From an uncultured Algibacter sp. (GTDB lineage Bacteria > Bacteroidota > Bacteroidia > Flavobacteriales > Flavobacteriaceae): a stretch of DNA of 64,000 nucleotides. The stretch spans positions 62,001 through 126,000 of the forward strand of contig NZ_CANKXK010000009.1 of assembly GCF_947487605.1 (NCBI RefSeq), given 5' to 3'. The notes under the pieces are model-generated. The model had not been told where the DNA came from and ran no database searches. It saw only the letters and a program-made list of their open reading frames with translations. How positions within the stretch are numbered: the first letter of the stretch is position 1; the number at the start of each line of letters is the position of its first letter. This document shows, one piece after another, positions 51,861 to 60,832 of the stretch. The translations under genes were made by a program, and so were the position numbers.

Positions 51861-53102
51861 GTGGCAATCAAAAAATTATTAATCATTGGCTTTGTTTGGC
51901 CAGAGCCAAGAAGTTCTGCAGCAGGTAGCAGGATGTTGCAATTAGTTGCTGTATTTCAATCTGCTGGTTATCAAATTACATTCGCAACTCCATGTGCTAA
52001 AAGTGATAATGCGGTTAATTTGGAAGAAAACAATATTGAACAAGTTTCTATAGAGCTAAACAATTCTAGTTTTGATGATTTTATAAAAGTATTAAACCCA
52101 GATATTGTAATGTTTGATCGCTTTATGATGGAAGAACAATTCGGTTGGCGAGTTACCGAGCATTGTCCAAAGGCATTAAAGATTCTTGATACCGAAGATT
52201 TGCATTGCTTGCGAAAAGGCAGGCGACAAGCATTTAAGGAAGCCAAACCATTTGACACTAAGTATTTATTTAACGACACCGCAAAGCGAGAAATTGCCAG
52301 TATTTATAGATGCGATTTAAGTTTGATTATTTCTGAAGTTGAAATGGAAATCCTGAAAAACGACTTTAAAGTAGATGCATCTCTTTTACTATATGTGCCA
52401 TTTTTACTCGATAACATTACAGATGAACAACTAAACAAGCAACCGTTCTTTAATGATAGAAAACATTTTATTACGATAGGCAATTTTTTACATGAACCAA
52501 ACTACAATGCCGTTTTATATTTAAAAGAAACTATTTGGCCATTGATAAGAGAGGATTTACCTCATACTGAATTACACGTTTATGGGTCTTATGCTTCTCT
52601 AAAAGTAAATCAATTACACAATGAAAAACAAGGATTTTTAATTAAAGGATTTGCTGAAGATGCTAATGTTGTCATGCAAAATGCCAGAGTTTGTTTAGCG
52701 CCTATTCGTTTTGGTGCTGGTTTGAAGGGGAAGTTAATAGATGCTATGAGAAATGGAACCCCTTGTGTGATGTCATCAATTGCTGCTGAAGGCATGTTTG
52801 GTAAATTAAAACCAAATGGGTTTATTGAGGATAACCATATACTATTTTCTGAAAAAGCTATTCAGCTTTACAAGGAGGAAAATGGCTGGGTTGAAAAGCA
52901 ACAAAACGGATTTCAAATAGTTAATTCGCGCTTTAATAAAACTGAATTTCAAGTTGGCTTAATGTCCAAAATAGTGGAAACGATTCAACAGCTAACTCAA
53001 AAACGATTCAATAACTTTACAGGACTCATGTTGCAGCACAATAGTTTGCAAAGCACAAAGTATATGAGTAAATGGATTGAGGAGAAGAATAAAAAGAAAT
53101 AG
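51861..53102 (+). CDS. Glycosyltransferase, GT-B fold
   Basis: A 413-residue family 4-like glycosyltransferase. N-terminal IIGFVWPEPRSSAAGSRMLQLVAVFQSAGY is the acceptor-domain loop; the donor domain has FITIGNFLHEPNYNAVLYLKETIWP, LHVYGSYAS and CLAPIRFGAGLKGKLIDAMRNGTPCVMSSIAAEGM. The start is a GTG at 51861. Donor and acceptor sugars are unknown. It stands alone, not in a polysaccharide cluster. Confidence 0.85.
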   Translation: MAIKKLLIIGFVWPEPRSSAAGSRMLQLVAVFQSAGYQITFATPCAKSDNAVNLEENNIEQVSIELNNSSFDDFIKVLNPDIVMFDRFMMEEQFGWRVTEHCPKALKILDTEDLHCLRKGRRQAFKEAKPFDTKYLFNDTAKREIASIYRCDLSLIISEVEMEILKNDFKVDASLLLYVPFLLDNITDEQLNKQPFFNDRKHFITIGNFLHEPNYNAVLYLKETIWPLIREDLPHTELHVYGSYASLKVNQLHNEKQGFLIKGFAEDANVVMQNARVCLAPIRFGAGLKGKLIDAMRNGTPCVMSSIAAEGMFGKLKPNGFIEDNHILFSEKAIQLYKEENGWVEKQQNGFQIVNSRFNKTEFQVGLMSKIVETIQQLTQKRFNNFTGLMLQHNSLQSTKYMSKWIEEKNKKK

Positions 53103-53144
53103 TTTCTCAAATAATCACTATATGGATAAACTACCTAAAATTAT

Positions 53145-53819
53145 TTATAATAACTCAATAATCTTTTGCATTCCAGCGGTAGCAGTTTCTGTAATAACCG
53201 TTAAATTCTTTTTACTTTCAATATTAGGTTTTGGATCAATAAAGTAAGTTGGGGTATTTTGTGGTACATAATGCATTAAACTCGCGGCTGGATATACTTG
53301 CATAGAGGTGCCAATAATTATTAAAATATCGGCTGTTTCGCAAACCTCTACAGCTTTTTCAATCATGGGGACATCTTCACCAAACCAAACGATGTGAGGT
53401 CTTAATTGGTGTCCTTCTTTACATAGGTCTCCCAAAACTAAATCGGTTGTCCATTTCTGCACATCATTTTCATTAAAAGAGCTTCTTACTTTTAGTAATT
53501 CTCCATGTAAATGTATAATATTGTGGCTACCTGCGCGCTCATGTAAATCATCTACATTTTGAGTGATTACAGTGACTTTATATTTATTTTCTAGTAAAGC
53601 TAAATCGAAATGTGCCTGGTTAGGGTTAACCTCAAAAAGTTGTCTGCGCCTTTGGTTGTAAAAATCTAAAACCAATTCTGGGTTAGCAGCAAAGCCTTCT
53701 GGTGTAGCCACCTCCATGACATCATGTCCTTCCCATAAACCATCAGCATCACGAAAGGTTTTAATGCCACTTTCGGCGCTCATACCAGCTCCAGTAAGAA
53801 CTACAATGTGTTTTTTCAT
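53145..53819 (-). CDS. cobB: NAD-dependent deacylase, Sir2 family, lacking the zinc tetracysteine
   Basis: A 224-residue sirtuin: GAGMSAESGIKTFRDADGLW NAD-binding motif, TQNVDDLHERAGS, and catalytic HLHGE. The Y-x-x-R pair in FYNQRRRQL matches SIRT5/E. coli CobB-type deacylases that remove succinyl and malonyl groups. The four zinc-binding cysteines expected after HLHGE are missing; only one Cys (DLCKEG) remains, so the small domain must be held without zinc. It is seven bases downstream of trmD on the same strand. Confidence 0.9.
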   Translation of the reverse strand: MKKHIVVLTGAGMSAESGIKTFRDADGLWEGHDVMEVATPEGFAANPELVLDFYNQRRRQLFEVNPNQAHFDLALLENKYKVTVITQNVDDLHERAGSHNIIHLHGELLKVRSSFNENDVQKWTTDLVLGDLCKEGHQLRPHIVWFGEDVPMIEKAVEVCETADILIIIGTSMQVYPAASLMHYVPQNTPTYFIDPKPNIESKKNLTVITETATAGMQKIIELL

Positions 53820-53825
53820 AATTAA

Positions 53826-54503
53826 TTACTCGTCTAGTAAATCTGGTCTGCGTTCTTTGGTTCGTTGGTAAGCTTGTTCTTCTCGCCATTTTTCGATTTC
53901 AGGAAAGTTACCACTCAACAATAATTCGGGTACTTTCCAGCCTTTATATTCTCGGGGTTTCGTGTAAATAGGAGGGGCAAGTAAATTATCTTGAAACGAA
54001 TCGGTTAGGGCAGAGGTCTCATTTCCTAATACACCTGGTATTAATCTAATAACAGCGTCGCACAATACAGCAGCACCCAATTCGCCACCAGACAAAACAT
54101 AATCGCCAATAGAAATTTCGCTAGTAATAAAATGGTCGCGTACACGTTGGTCGACTCCTTTATAGTGGCCACAAAGAATAATAATATTTTCTTTTAATGA
54201 AATTTGATTGGCAATACCTTGATTTAAAGTTTCACCATCTGGCGTCATATAAATAATCTCATCATAATGACGTTTTGCTTTTAATGCCGAAATACATTTG
54301 TCTATTGGTTCAACCATCATTACCATACCAGCGCCACCGCCAAATTGCGTATCGTCAATAGACTTGTAATTATCTGTAGTATAATCGCGTAAATTATGAA
54401 AATGAACTTCAACTAAATTAGCCGCAATAGCGCGTTTTAATATAGAGGCTTCAAAAGGACTCTTAAGTAACTCTGGTAATACAGTTATAATATCTATGCG
54501 CAT
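53826..54503 (-). CDS. trmD: tRNA (guanine37-N1)-methyltransferase
   Basis: A 225-residue SPOUT methyltransferase forming m1G37 in t[60 protein letters not shown] and [34 protein letters not shown] (trefoil-knot SAM site) are present. The ATG at 54503 is chosen because a -7 box TATCTTTG lies at 54529-54522, across the longer frame. The sirtuin gene follows after six bases. Confidence 0.97.
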   Translation of the reverse strand: MRIDIITVLPELLKSPFEASILKRAIAANLVEVHFHNLRDYTTDNYKSIDDTQFGGGAGMVMMVEPIDKCISALKAKRHYDEIIYMTPDGETLNQGIANQISLKENIIILCGHYKGVDQRVRDHFITSEISIGDYVLSGGELGAAVLCDAVIRLIPGVLGNETSALTDSFQDNLLAPPIYTKPREYKGWKVPELLLSGNFPEIEKWREEQAYQRTKERRPDLLDE

Positions 54504-54664
54504 CGTGTAATTTGTGTTGTACAAAGATAATTGAATTGTTTGGGATTTTGGAGGTCGTTCTTTTTTGGTTGGATTAATTCAAAATGAAAGTTTCGATTTT
54601 TAAATAAAACAAGTTCAACACAAGTTAAATTTATCTATTGTTAAACAAAATCAAGACACGTTAT

Positions 54665-55046
54665 TTATCCAAAAAAAGTTAAATTGGTATCTTTTATAAA
54701 ACCTTCACGTTTGTATAAATGTTGAGCAGGATTAGTAAGCTCAGTTTGAATAATTAGGCCTTTATGTTTTTTCCTTGCAAAGTACTTTGGCTTTATTAAA
54801 TTAGAGCAGTACCAATGCTTTTATTTCTGTAGATAGAATCTATGTATAAATCATTTAGTAAATACATAGGGTGCATAGATGTAGAAGAGTATAAAAAATA
54901 TAATTGCGTAAAACCAACAGCCATATTATTAATAAGGGTAATATAAATAATGGAGTCTTGTTTTGTAAGGCGTTCTTTTAAAAATGTACGTACCGCTTCA
55001 TAGTTAGATTCTTGTTTATAAAAAACGCGGTAGCCATCAAAATTCC
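54665..55046 (-). pseudogene. GNAT acetyltransferase remnant
   Basis: The roughly 575-base gap between trmD and the next gene holds a broken GNAT gene. Reading the minus strand, one frame gives WNFDGYRVFYKQESNYEAV through LYIDSIYRNKSIGTALI, then two stops (54793-54798). The other frames resume with KAKVLCKEK and then KHKGLIIQTELTNPAQHLYK to a stop at 54665, so at least two frameshifts separate the pieces. The N terminus (about 15 residues) is also missing, as the terminator of the upstream gene directly abuts the first codon read. Confidence 0.85.
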
Positions 55047-55047
55047 A

Positions 55048-55081
55048 TAAAAAAATCTGTAATGTGAATTACAGATTTTTT
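55048..55081 (-). terminator. Rho-independent terminator
   Basis: A perfect 15-bp stem, AAAAAAATCTGTAAT and its complement, with loop GTGA (55048-55081). It follows the stop of the coiled-coil membrane gene by about 18 bases. Confidence 0.9.
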
Positions 55082-55099
55082 TATTTTTAATAGGAACAA

Positions 55100-55720
55100 T
55101 TAAGCGCCTTTTTGCTTGTTTATTTCGTCTTGTAATTGACGACGAACTTTTTGTTCGCGCTCTAGTGCTGTTTTACGGTGTTCATCAAATTCTTCTTCAA
55201 TCTCAGATAAAGCTTTTTTAGCATCACGGGTAATAGAGTTACTATTTTTGAATTTGTAAACAAATAAAATAAGTAGTGCTAAAAGGATACCAATAATACT
55301 CCACATAAGCATGTTGTAACTAGTCTTACTCATTTGCAAACCAAATAATGCCATATTATTTTTTTCGCTATTAGTCTTATCTAAGTCAGTTTTGGTATTT
55401 AAAAGATTCGACTTTAAATCTGCTATTTCTTTAACTTGAGAGTCAACTATAGCTTGTGTTTCGGTAAGGTTTTTATGAGCTGTTTTTAAGGAATCAATAG
55501 TATGCGCTCTTAAAGTGAGTAGCAGGCTACGTTTAACAGCTTCATATGGAGAGCCATTTGTGCCTTTAAAATTACCAGATTTTTTTAAAACATATTCGAA
55601 TTGGCTATCTATGGTACCACTATTTATTGACAGCTCTTCTTCTTGTGTGGTTTGTGCATTTAAGGTTAAAGCAAAGACACTAAAAAATATCGCTAGGGTG
55701 ATATATTTAAGGTATTTCAT
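55100..55720 (-). CDS. Membrane coiled-coil protein (commonly misnamed tRNA methyltransferase)
   Basis: A 206-residue protein with a signal peptide (ends LNAQ), a predicted coiled coil at about 75-125 (LTETQAIVDSQVKEIADLKS and onwards), one transmembrane helix at about 138-157 (MLMWSIIGILLALLILFVYKF) and a charged cytoplasmic tail. No methyltransferase motif is present. In flavobacterial genomes homologues are sometimes named 'tRNA (guanine-N1)-methyltransferase', apparently by transfer from the nearby trmD. The real function is unknown. Confidence 0.82.
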   Translation of the reverse strand: MKYLKYITLAIFFSVFALTLNAQTTQEEELSINSGTIDSQFEYVLKKSGNFKGTNGSPYEAVKRSLLLTLRAHTIDSLKTAHKNLTETQAIVDSQVKEIADLKSNLLNTKTDLDKTNSEKNNMALFGLQMSKTSYNMLMWSIIGILLALLILFVYKFKNSNSITRDAKKALSEIEEEFDEHRKTALEREQKVRRQLQDEINKQKGA

Positions 55721-55795
55721 TGAAGATTGGTTTAAATTGGTTGTTTTTCGTTTTACGAATTTATAAAATATTGTTTACTAATAGCACATGTTCAT

Positions 55796-55819
55796 CAAAA
55801 AGCCTCACATTGTGAGGCT
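55796..55819 (-). terminator. Orphan terminator on the minus strand
   Basis: AGCCTCACA (55801-55809) and TGTGAGGCT (55811-55819) form a 9-bp stem that on the minus strand is followed by a TTTTT run. No annotated minus-strand gene lies upstream within the 356-base gap (55721-56076); the only frame begins MHIEKINIKG and is 15 codons. I see nothing else convincing there. Confidence 0.6.
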
Positions 55820-56076
55820 AATTAATATACGAACAAGATTATATTTTAGATTTTTTCTATTAATAATATGTATAACGTCTTACTTTGGGATTGGGTTACC
55901 CTTAATGTTAATTTTTTCTATATGCATATTTTATTGGTAGGTTATCAGCTTGATTTTTAAATGTTCAAAAAATCAAATACCATTTTTTGTTAAAAACTTT
56001 TTAAATAACGTTTGAGAATATCATCTGAATATTTCCCAAATAAGAGTAAATTAAACTTTTGTTATCAAAAAGAGAT

Positions 56077-56859
56077 ATGATTAAATTATTTAAAACCAGA
56101 GCAATGACATTTTCCATTTTAGCTACTATTTGTAGTATTTTAGTTGTATTATTTACTTTATTAAGTACAAATCAAAAAGATTTGGATTCTAAAAAATCAC
56201 AAGATGACCTACAAAAATCTGTTGATAAAGTTTCTGAATCTTTAAAAAAGAGTTTAGACAAAACAACAAAGATTATTGATGAAATAGATTCATTAGGAAA
56301 CGGTTTATCTGGAGTTAAGGATAGTTTAAAAAATTCATTAAACGAAGCTAGGAAATTTCAAAATCTTGTAGATGAACAGTTAAGAATAGCCAAATTAAAA
56401 TTTGAATCAGAGGCTGCAAATATTGTTGCTAATAGTGAAAAAAACATTTTTGTTGAATCCCCTACTGACTCATCAAAATATCATTTTCAAATTACATTTC
56501 AAAATGTTGGTAACAGGAATGGTATTATAAAGAAGATAAAAAGGGCGTTTTTAGTTGTTGATGAAGATTTAAATGTTAAAGAAACACTTTTTAATTATAT
56601 TGAAGAATCAAACGATTTAATTAATGGAAATAGAGGTGTATATTTTATTAAAAATAGCAATCCTTTTGAAAAGGAATATTTGAAAACAACTAAAGACAAT
56701 TTTGTGCACATAGTTCAATTTATCTACGAAGATGAAATTACCAAAAAAAGTGTTGAGAAAACAGAATATTTTAGATGGTTTGGTTTTAACGCAAATGGTT
56801 ATACGTTTAATAACCTTAAGGATATTAATATTAGGAAATTTAAAGATTTATTAGATTGA
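56077..56859 (+). CDS. Unknown single-span membrane protein with coiled coil
   Basis: A 260-residue protein not recognised as a known family. One transmembrane helix spans about 10-31, then a coiled coil of about 70 residues (DLDSKKSQDDLQKSVDKVSES...LDKTTKIIDEIDSLG) and a C-terminal beta-rich domain (SSKYHFQITFQNVGNRNGIIKKIKRAFLVV, NFVHIVQFIYEDEITKKSVEKTEYFRW). The ATG at 56077 follows AGAGAT and starts the membrane segment; a TTG six codons earlier is possible. It is not part of a clear operon. Confidence 0.78.
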   Translation: MIKLFKTRAMTFSILATICSILVVLFTLLSTNQKDLDSKKSQDDLQKSVDKVSESLKKSLDKTTKIIDEIDSLGNGLSGVKDSLKNSLNEARKFQNLVDEQLRIAKLKFESEAANIVANSEKNIFVESPTDSSKYHFQITFQNVGNRNGIIKKIKRAFLVVDEDLNVKETLFNYIEESNDLINGNRGVYFIKNSNPFEKEYLKTTKDNFVHIVQFIYEDEITKKSVEKTEYFRWFGFNANGYTFNNLKDINIRKFKDLLD

Positions 56860-56908
56860 AGTATGTTAGATTAATTATTTCTTGTAAAAAAAATATTTTA
56901 AAGACCTT

Positions 56909-58396
56909 CTAAAACCCAAGTATATTAAGAAACAAAGGTGAAATCATCATATAGTAAACCCATCGCCTAACCTTGGCAATATATTTTGCTAGTCTTATTA
57001 CTTGATGACTATAACCATATTCGTTATCGTACCAAATATATAGAACTATATTTTTAGCATCAGGCCTAATAATGGTGGCCTTACTATCATAAATTGAAGG
57101 CGCCGAGGAGCCAATAATATCGCTCGAAACAAGCTCGTCACTTAGCTCGTATTTTATTTGCTCAACCAAATCACCTTCTAAAGCATATTTTTTCATGATG
57201 GTATTTATGCCATTAAGAGATACTTTTTTATCTAATTCTAAATTCAAAATAGCTAGAGAGCCATTGGGAACTGGAACGCGAATCGCATTCGAAGTTAATT
57301 TACCTTCTAAACTTGGGAGTGCCTTAGAAACTGCTTTACCAGCACCAGTTTCAGTAATCACCATATTTAACCCTGCGGCACGACCACGACGGTATTTACT
57401 GTGAAAATTATCAACTAAATTCTGATCGTTAGTATAAGCATGTATTGTTTCTAAATGACCATTTTTAACTCCAAATGAATCTTCCATTACTTTAAGAATT
57501 GGTGTAATAGCATTTGTAGTACATGATGCTGCTGAAAAAATATCTACAGAATCTGGATCGTTTTCAGAATGATTAACACCATAAACAATATTAGGGATAC
57601 CTTTTCCAGGCGCTGTTAATAATACTTTATCTACTCCTTTTGATATTAAATGTCTACTTAATGCTTCTTTGTCTCTGAAAGCACCTGTATTATCGATAAC
57701 TAAAGCATTTTGAATATTGAATTTTGTGTAATCTATATCTTCTGGTGCATTAGCAGATATAATATTTACTGTTGTGCCATTAATTATTAAAGCATTCTTC
57801 TTAGCATCAATAGACACAGTTCCTGGAAAATCACCATGAACAGAATCGTTACGTAGCAATGAAGCCCTTTTTTCAAGAATTTCGGCATTAATAACACCCC
57901 TAGTAACAATAGCACGAAGTCTTAATTGACTGCCTTTTCCTGTGCGTGCCATAAGTTCGCGAGCTACTAAGCGTCCAATTCTTCCAAAACCATATAAAAC
58001 AACATCTTTGGGTTCTATTTTTTCGTTTTTGTTTGCGTCCTTAAGTTTTTGAATGATAAATGCTGTGGCATTGTCGTATTTGTTATCTTCTAAATGATAC
58101 TCATAGGTAAGTTTCCCAATATCTAATTTTGCTGGCGGTATATCAAGGGTTTTTATTGCTTGCGCAATTTCTACAGAGTCAAAAATTGAAATTGGCTTTT
58201 GCACAAACTTACCTGCATATTCATGCAAACTTAAAATTTGGCTAACGTTTCTATCAATCAATTGATTTCTAAAAATAACGAGTTCTATTGATTTATCATA
58301 CCATAAATCACTAACTGTTTTTATAAATTCCACAGTCGCTCGTCTGCGATCTGCTTGAAATGATAATTCTTTCTCGTAAGTTTTGTTAAAAGACAT
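56909..58396 (-). CDS. gap: Glyceraldehyde-3-phosphate dehydrogenase, long flavobacterial form
   Basis: A 495-residue GAPDH, longer than the usual about 335. The first about 130 residues are an extra helical domain (FQADRRRATVEFIKTVSDLWYDKSIELV...PAKLDIGKLTYEYH); the NAD-binding VVLYGFGRIGRLVARELM and catalytic SAASCTTNAITPI follow, with HAYTNDQNLVD and the C-terminal WYDNEYGYSHQVIRL. Homologues known to me usually stop near KVRR-x-x-YY; here 13 residues (MMISPLFLNILGF) follow. The ATG at 58396 is chosen because a -7 box TATTTTTG at 58440-58433 covers the longer start. Confidence 0.93.
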   Translation of the reverse strand: MSFNKTYEKELSFQADRRRATVEFIKTVSDLWYDKSIELVIFRNQLIDRNVSQILSLHEYAGKFVQKPISIFDSVEIAQAIKTLDIPPAKLDIGKLTYEYHLEDNKYDNATAFIIQKLKDANKNEKIEPKDVVLYGFGRIGRLVARELMARTGKGSQLRLRAIVTRGVINAEILEKRASLLRNDSVHGDFPGTVSIDAKKNALIINGTTVNIISANAPEDIDYTKFNIQNALVIDNTGAFRDKEALSRHLISKGVDKVLLTAPGKGIPNIVYGVNHSENDPDSVDIFSAASCTTNAITPILKVMEDSFGVKNGHLETIHAYTNDQNLVDNFHSKYRRGRAAGLNMVITETGAGKAVSKALPSLEGKLTSNAIRVPVPNGSLAILNLELDKKVSLNGINTIMKKYALEGDLVEQIKYELSDELVSSDIIGSSAPSIYDSKATIIRPDAKNIVLYIWYDNEYGYSHQVIRLAKYIAKVRRWVYYMMISPLFLNILGF

Positions 58397-58472
58397 TGCT
58401 AAATGTTTAGTATGTTGTTTGAAAAATTTTGGCAAAAATACTATATTTCAAACGTTTTCGTAGCGTATTTTG

Positions 58473-58500
58473 TAAAAAAATAACCCTCTAAAAAGAGGGC
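58473..58500 (-). terminator. Rho-independent terminator after the DegP-like gene
   Basis: On the minus strand CCCTCT (58499-58494) and AGAGGG (58489-58484) form a stem followed by a T-rich run (58480-58473). Confidence 0.8.
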
Positions 58501-58527
58501 TATTTCAACTAAACAATAAAAACAAAA

Positions 58528-59937
58528 TTATCTAAAATTATAGCGTTCTTTTTCGCCTTCAGAATTAATTAACTCTATTCTTAAAGGTTCTGAAGCGGAC
58601 TGATTTCTTATAATGTCTTGAGCATCGTCAACCGAATTTACTTTAATATCATTTATTGCAGTAATTATGGTACCTTCTTTTACATTGTTGTTTTTCCAAT
58701 AGTCGGCATATTCATCATCTAATTTTGAGATTTTAATCCCATTACTAATGTTATGTTTCTTTAAATCTTGAGGCTTTAAATTTTTTACTTGCCCTACAAG
58801 AGGAAGAACAAAAGTTTCATTTCTTATTAGTTTAACAGGAACTGTTTTTAAAACTCCATCTCTAGATAGTGTTACATTAACAATATCATCAGGGCGTTTT
58901 GTATTAAGGTGGCCACTTAAATCTGCAAATTTTGTTATCTTAACATTATCAATTTTTTTAATAATATCACCTTTTTTTAATCCTGCTTTTTCAGCACCCG
59001 AATCCTCAACGACACTGTCTACATAAAAACCTTGTGTATCTTCAACGCCTATTTGTTCTGCGGAATTACTATTTAAAGTACCGCCTGTAATACCCAAAAT
59101 ACCATTTTGTACATTACCATACTCCATAATATCTTCAACAACTTTTCTAGCAATATTACTAGGGACTGCAAAAGAATAGCCTATATATGAGCCTGTTTGA
59201 GATGAAATAGCAGTGTTAATGCCAATAAGTTCGCCATTAGTATTTATAAGTGCACCACCAGAGTTTCCAGGATTTACAGCTGCATCGGTTTGAATAAAAG
59301 AGTGTACATTTTTTCCAGTTGGATCAAGGTTTCTTGATTTGGCACTAATAATACCAGCAGTAACTGTAGAAGTTAAATTAAAAGGATTACCAACAGCTAA
59401 AACCCATTCGCCTATTTTTGCTTGGTCGGAGTCACCAAAGGTTGCGAACGGTAAATCTTCATCAGCTTCAATTTTTAAGAGCGCAATATCTGTTTTTGGG
59501 TCTGTACCAATAATTTTAGCAGTATAGGTTTTATTGTCATTAAGTGTTACAGATAATTCTTGAGATTTATCAATTACATGGTTATTTGTAATGATATAAC
59601 CGTCTGGTGAAATAATAACACCAGAGCCAGTACCAACTTGGGCGCGTTGCTTACGTCTTCCAAAAAATAAATCTTCAAAAGTTAGCTGCCCTGTACTTAA
59701 AGTTAAGTTTTTTACATGAACAACTGTATGGATACTATTTTCTGCTGCGATAGCAAAATCTGGAGCTTCATAAGCTTTATATAACGTATTAGTGGTGCTT
59801 GCAGGCAGAAAAGTAGGCATGGTTTCTTGTGTATTTACAACAACGGCCTGTTCTTCTTCTAAAAATAATTTGTACGCACCTAAGGTGAAAATGCCACCTA
59901 ATGCCGAAATCAATACTAATGATAAAATCTTCTTCAT
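58528..59937 (-). CDS. degP: DegP/HtrA-type periplasmic serine protease
   Basis: A 469-residue Do-like protease with an N-terminal anchor or signal segment (about 5-22). The catalytic triad is visible as NNHVID (His), TDIALLKIE (Asp) and GNSGGALINTNGELIGIN (Ser). Two PDZ domains follow (VEDSGAEKAGLKKGDIIKKIDNVKI and NVKEGTIITAINDIKVNSVDDAQDII). It degrades or refolds damaged envelope proteins. It is followed by a terminator and then by GAPDH. Confidence 0.95.
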   Translation of the reverse strand: MKKILSLVLISALGGIFTLGAYKLFLEEEQAVVVNTQETMPTFLPASTTNTLYKAYEAPDFAIAAENSIHTVVHVKNLTLSTGQLTFEDLFFGRRKQRAQVGTGSGVIISPDGYIITNNHVIDKSQELSVTLNDNKTYTAKIIGTDPKTDIALLKIEADEDLPFATFGDSDQAKIGEWVLAVGNPFNLTSTVTAGIISAKSRNLDPTGKNVHSFIQTDAAVNPGNSGGALINTNGELIGINTAISSQTGSYIGYSFAVPSNIARKVVEDIMEYGNVQNGILGITGGTLNSNSAEQIGVEDTQGFYVDSVVEDSGAEKAGLKKGDIIKKIDNVKITKFADLSGHLNTKRPDDIVNVTLSRDGVLKTVPVKLIRNETFVLPLVGQVKNLKPQDLKKHNISNGIKISKLDDEYADYWKNNNVKEGTIITAINDIKVNSVDDAQDIIRNQSASEPLRIELINSEGEKERYNFR

Positions 59938-60044
59938 AATTTTCAGTTTAAGTTTTATTATTAACGTTTAAAATTAATTATTTATTGAATCCAAAATTCA
60001 ACTTTAACGACTATTTAACAATCAAAAAAACAGTTTTATATTCA

Positions 60045-60052
60045 TATATTTG
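60045..60052 (+). promoter_or_regulatory. -7 box of dapF giving a very short leader
   Basis: TATATTTG matches TAnnTTTG and ends nine bases before the dapF ATG at 60062, so the predicted transcript would be nearly leaderless. No good -33 element is visible. Confidence 0.55.
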
Positions 60053-60061
60053 TGCCTTAAT

Positions 60062-60832
60062 ATGCAGTTAGAATTTTATAAATATCAAGGAACGGGAAAT
60101 GATTTTGTGATGATTGATAATCGTCAAAAAAAAATCGACAAAAATAATACCAAACTTGTTAGGTCATTATGTGACAGACGTTTTGGTATAGGTGCAGACG
60201 GATTAATTTTAATAGAGAATCATAGTAAAGCAGACTTTGAAATGATTTATTTTAATTCTGATGGTAGCAAAAGCCTTTGCGGTAATGGAGGAAGATGTGC
60301 TGTTGCCTTTGCACGACAATTAGGCATAATTAAAGATGAAGCAACATTTGAAGCAATTGATGGTTTGCACTATGCAACAATTAAAGATGAAATAGTAAAA
60401 CTACAAATGCAAGATGTAGATACTGTTGAAAAGCATAGTAGTCATGTTTTTTTAGATACAGGTTCTCCTCATCATGTTCAATTTAAAGAAGATTTAGATG
60501 ATTTTGATATTAAGAAGGAAGGAGCCGAAATACGCTACGGAGAGCCCTATAATGAGGCTGGGAGTAATGTGAACTTTGTTAAAAAAATATCTGAAGCTAC
60601 TTTTGCAGTAAGAACTTACGAGCGTGGTGTAGAAGATGAAACTTTGTCATGCGGTACGGGTGTAACTGCTGTGGCTATAGCAATGCATGCGCTAGAGGAA
60701 ACCAAAAACAATTTGGTAACTTTAAGTGTGCAAGGAGGAACACTACAAGTTTCTTTTGATGAAAAAAATGGACTATATTCTAATATATGGCTTATTGGAC
60801 CAGCAAAATTAGTATTCAAAGGAAGTATATGA
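60062..60832 (+). CDS. dapF: Diaminopimelate epimerase
   Basis: A 256-residue epimerase converting LL- to meso-diaminopimelate for lysine and peptidoglycan. MQLEFYKYQGTGNDFVMID begins the family, the two catalytic cysteines are in GNGGRCAVAFA and SCGTGVTAVAI. The ATG at 60062 is chosen because the -7 box covers the alternative start at 60050. It overlaps the GNAT gene (ATGA) and heads the operon dapF-GNAT-mltG-DUF2279. Confidence 0.96.
   Translation: MQLEFYKYQGTGNDFVMIDNRQKKIDKNNTKLVRSLCDRRFGIGADGLILIENHSKADFEMIYFNSDGSKSLCGNGGRCAVAFARQLGIIKDEATFEAIDGLHYATIKDEIVKLQMQDVDTVEKHSSHVFLDTGSPHHVQFKEDLDDFDIKKEGAEIRYGEPYNEAGSNVNFVKKISEATFAVRTYERGVEDETLSCGTGVTAVAIAMHALEETKNNLVTLSVQGGTLQVSFDEKNGLYSNIWLIGPAKLVFKGSI

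Noticed and set aside
55100-55720. tRNA (guanine-N1)-methyltransferase
   Set aside because: The protein has a signal peptide, coiled coil and membrane helix with no SPOUT motif; the true TrmD is at 53826-54503.
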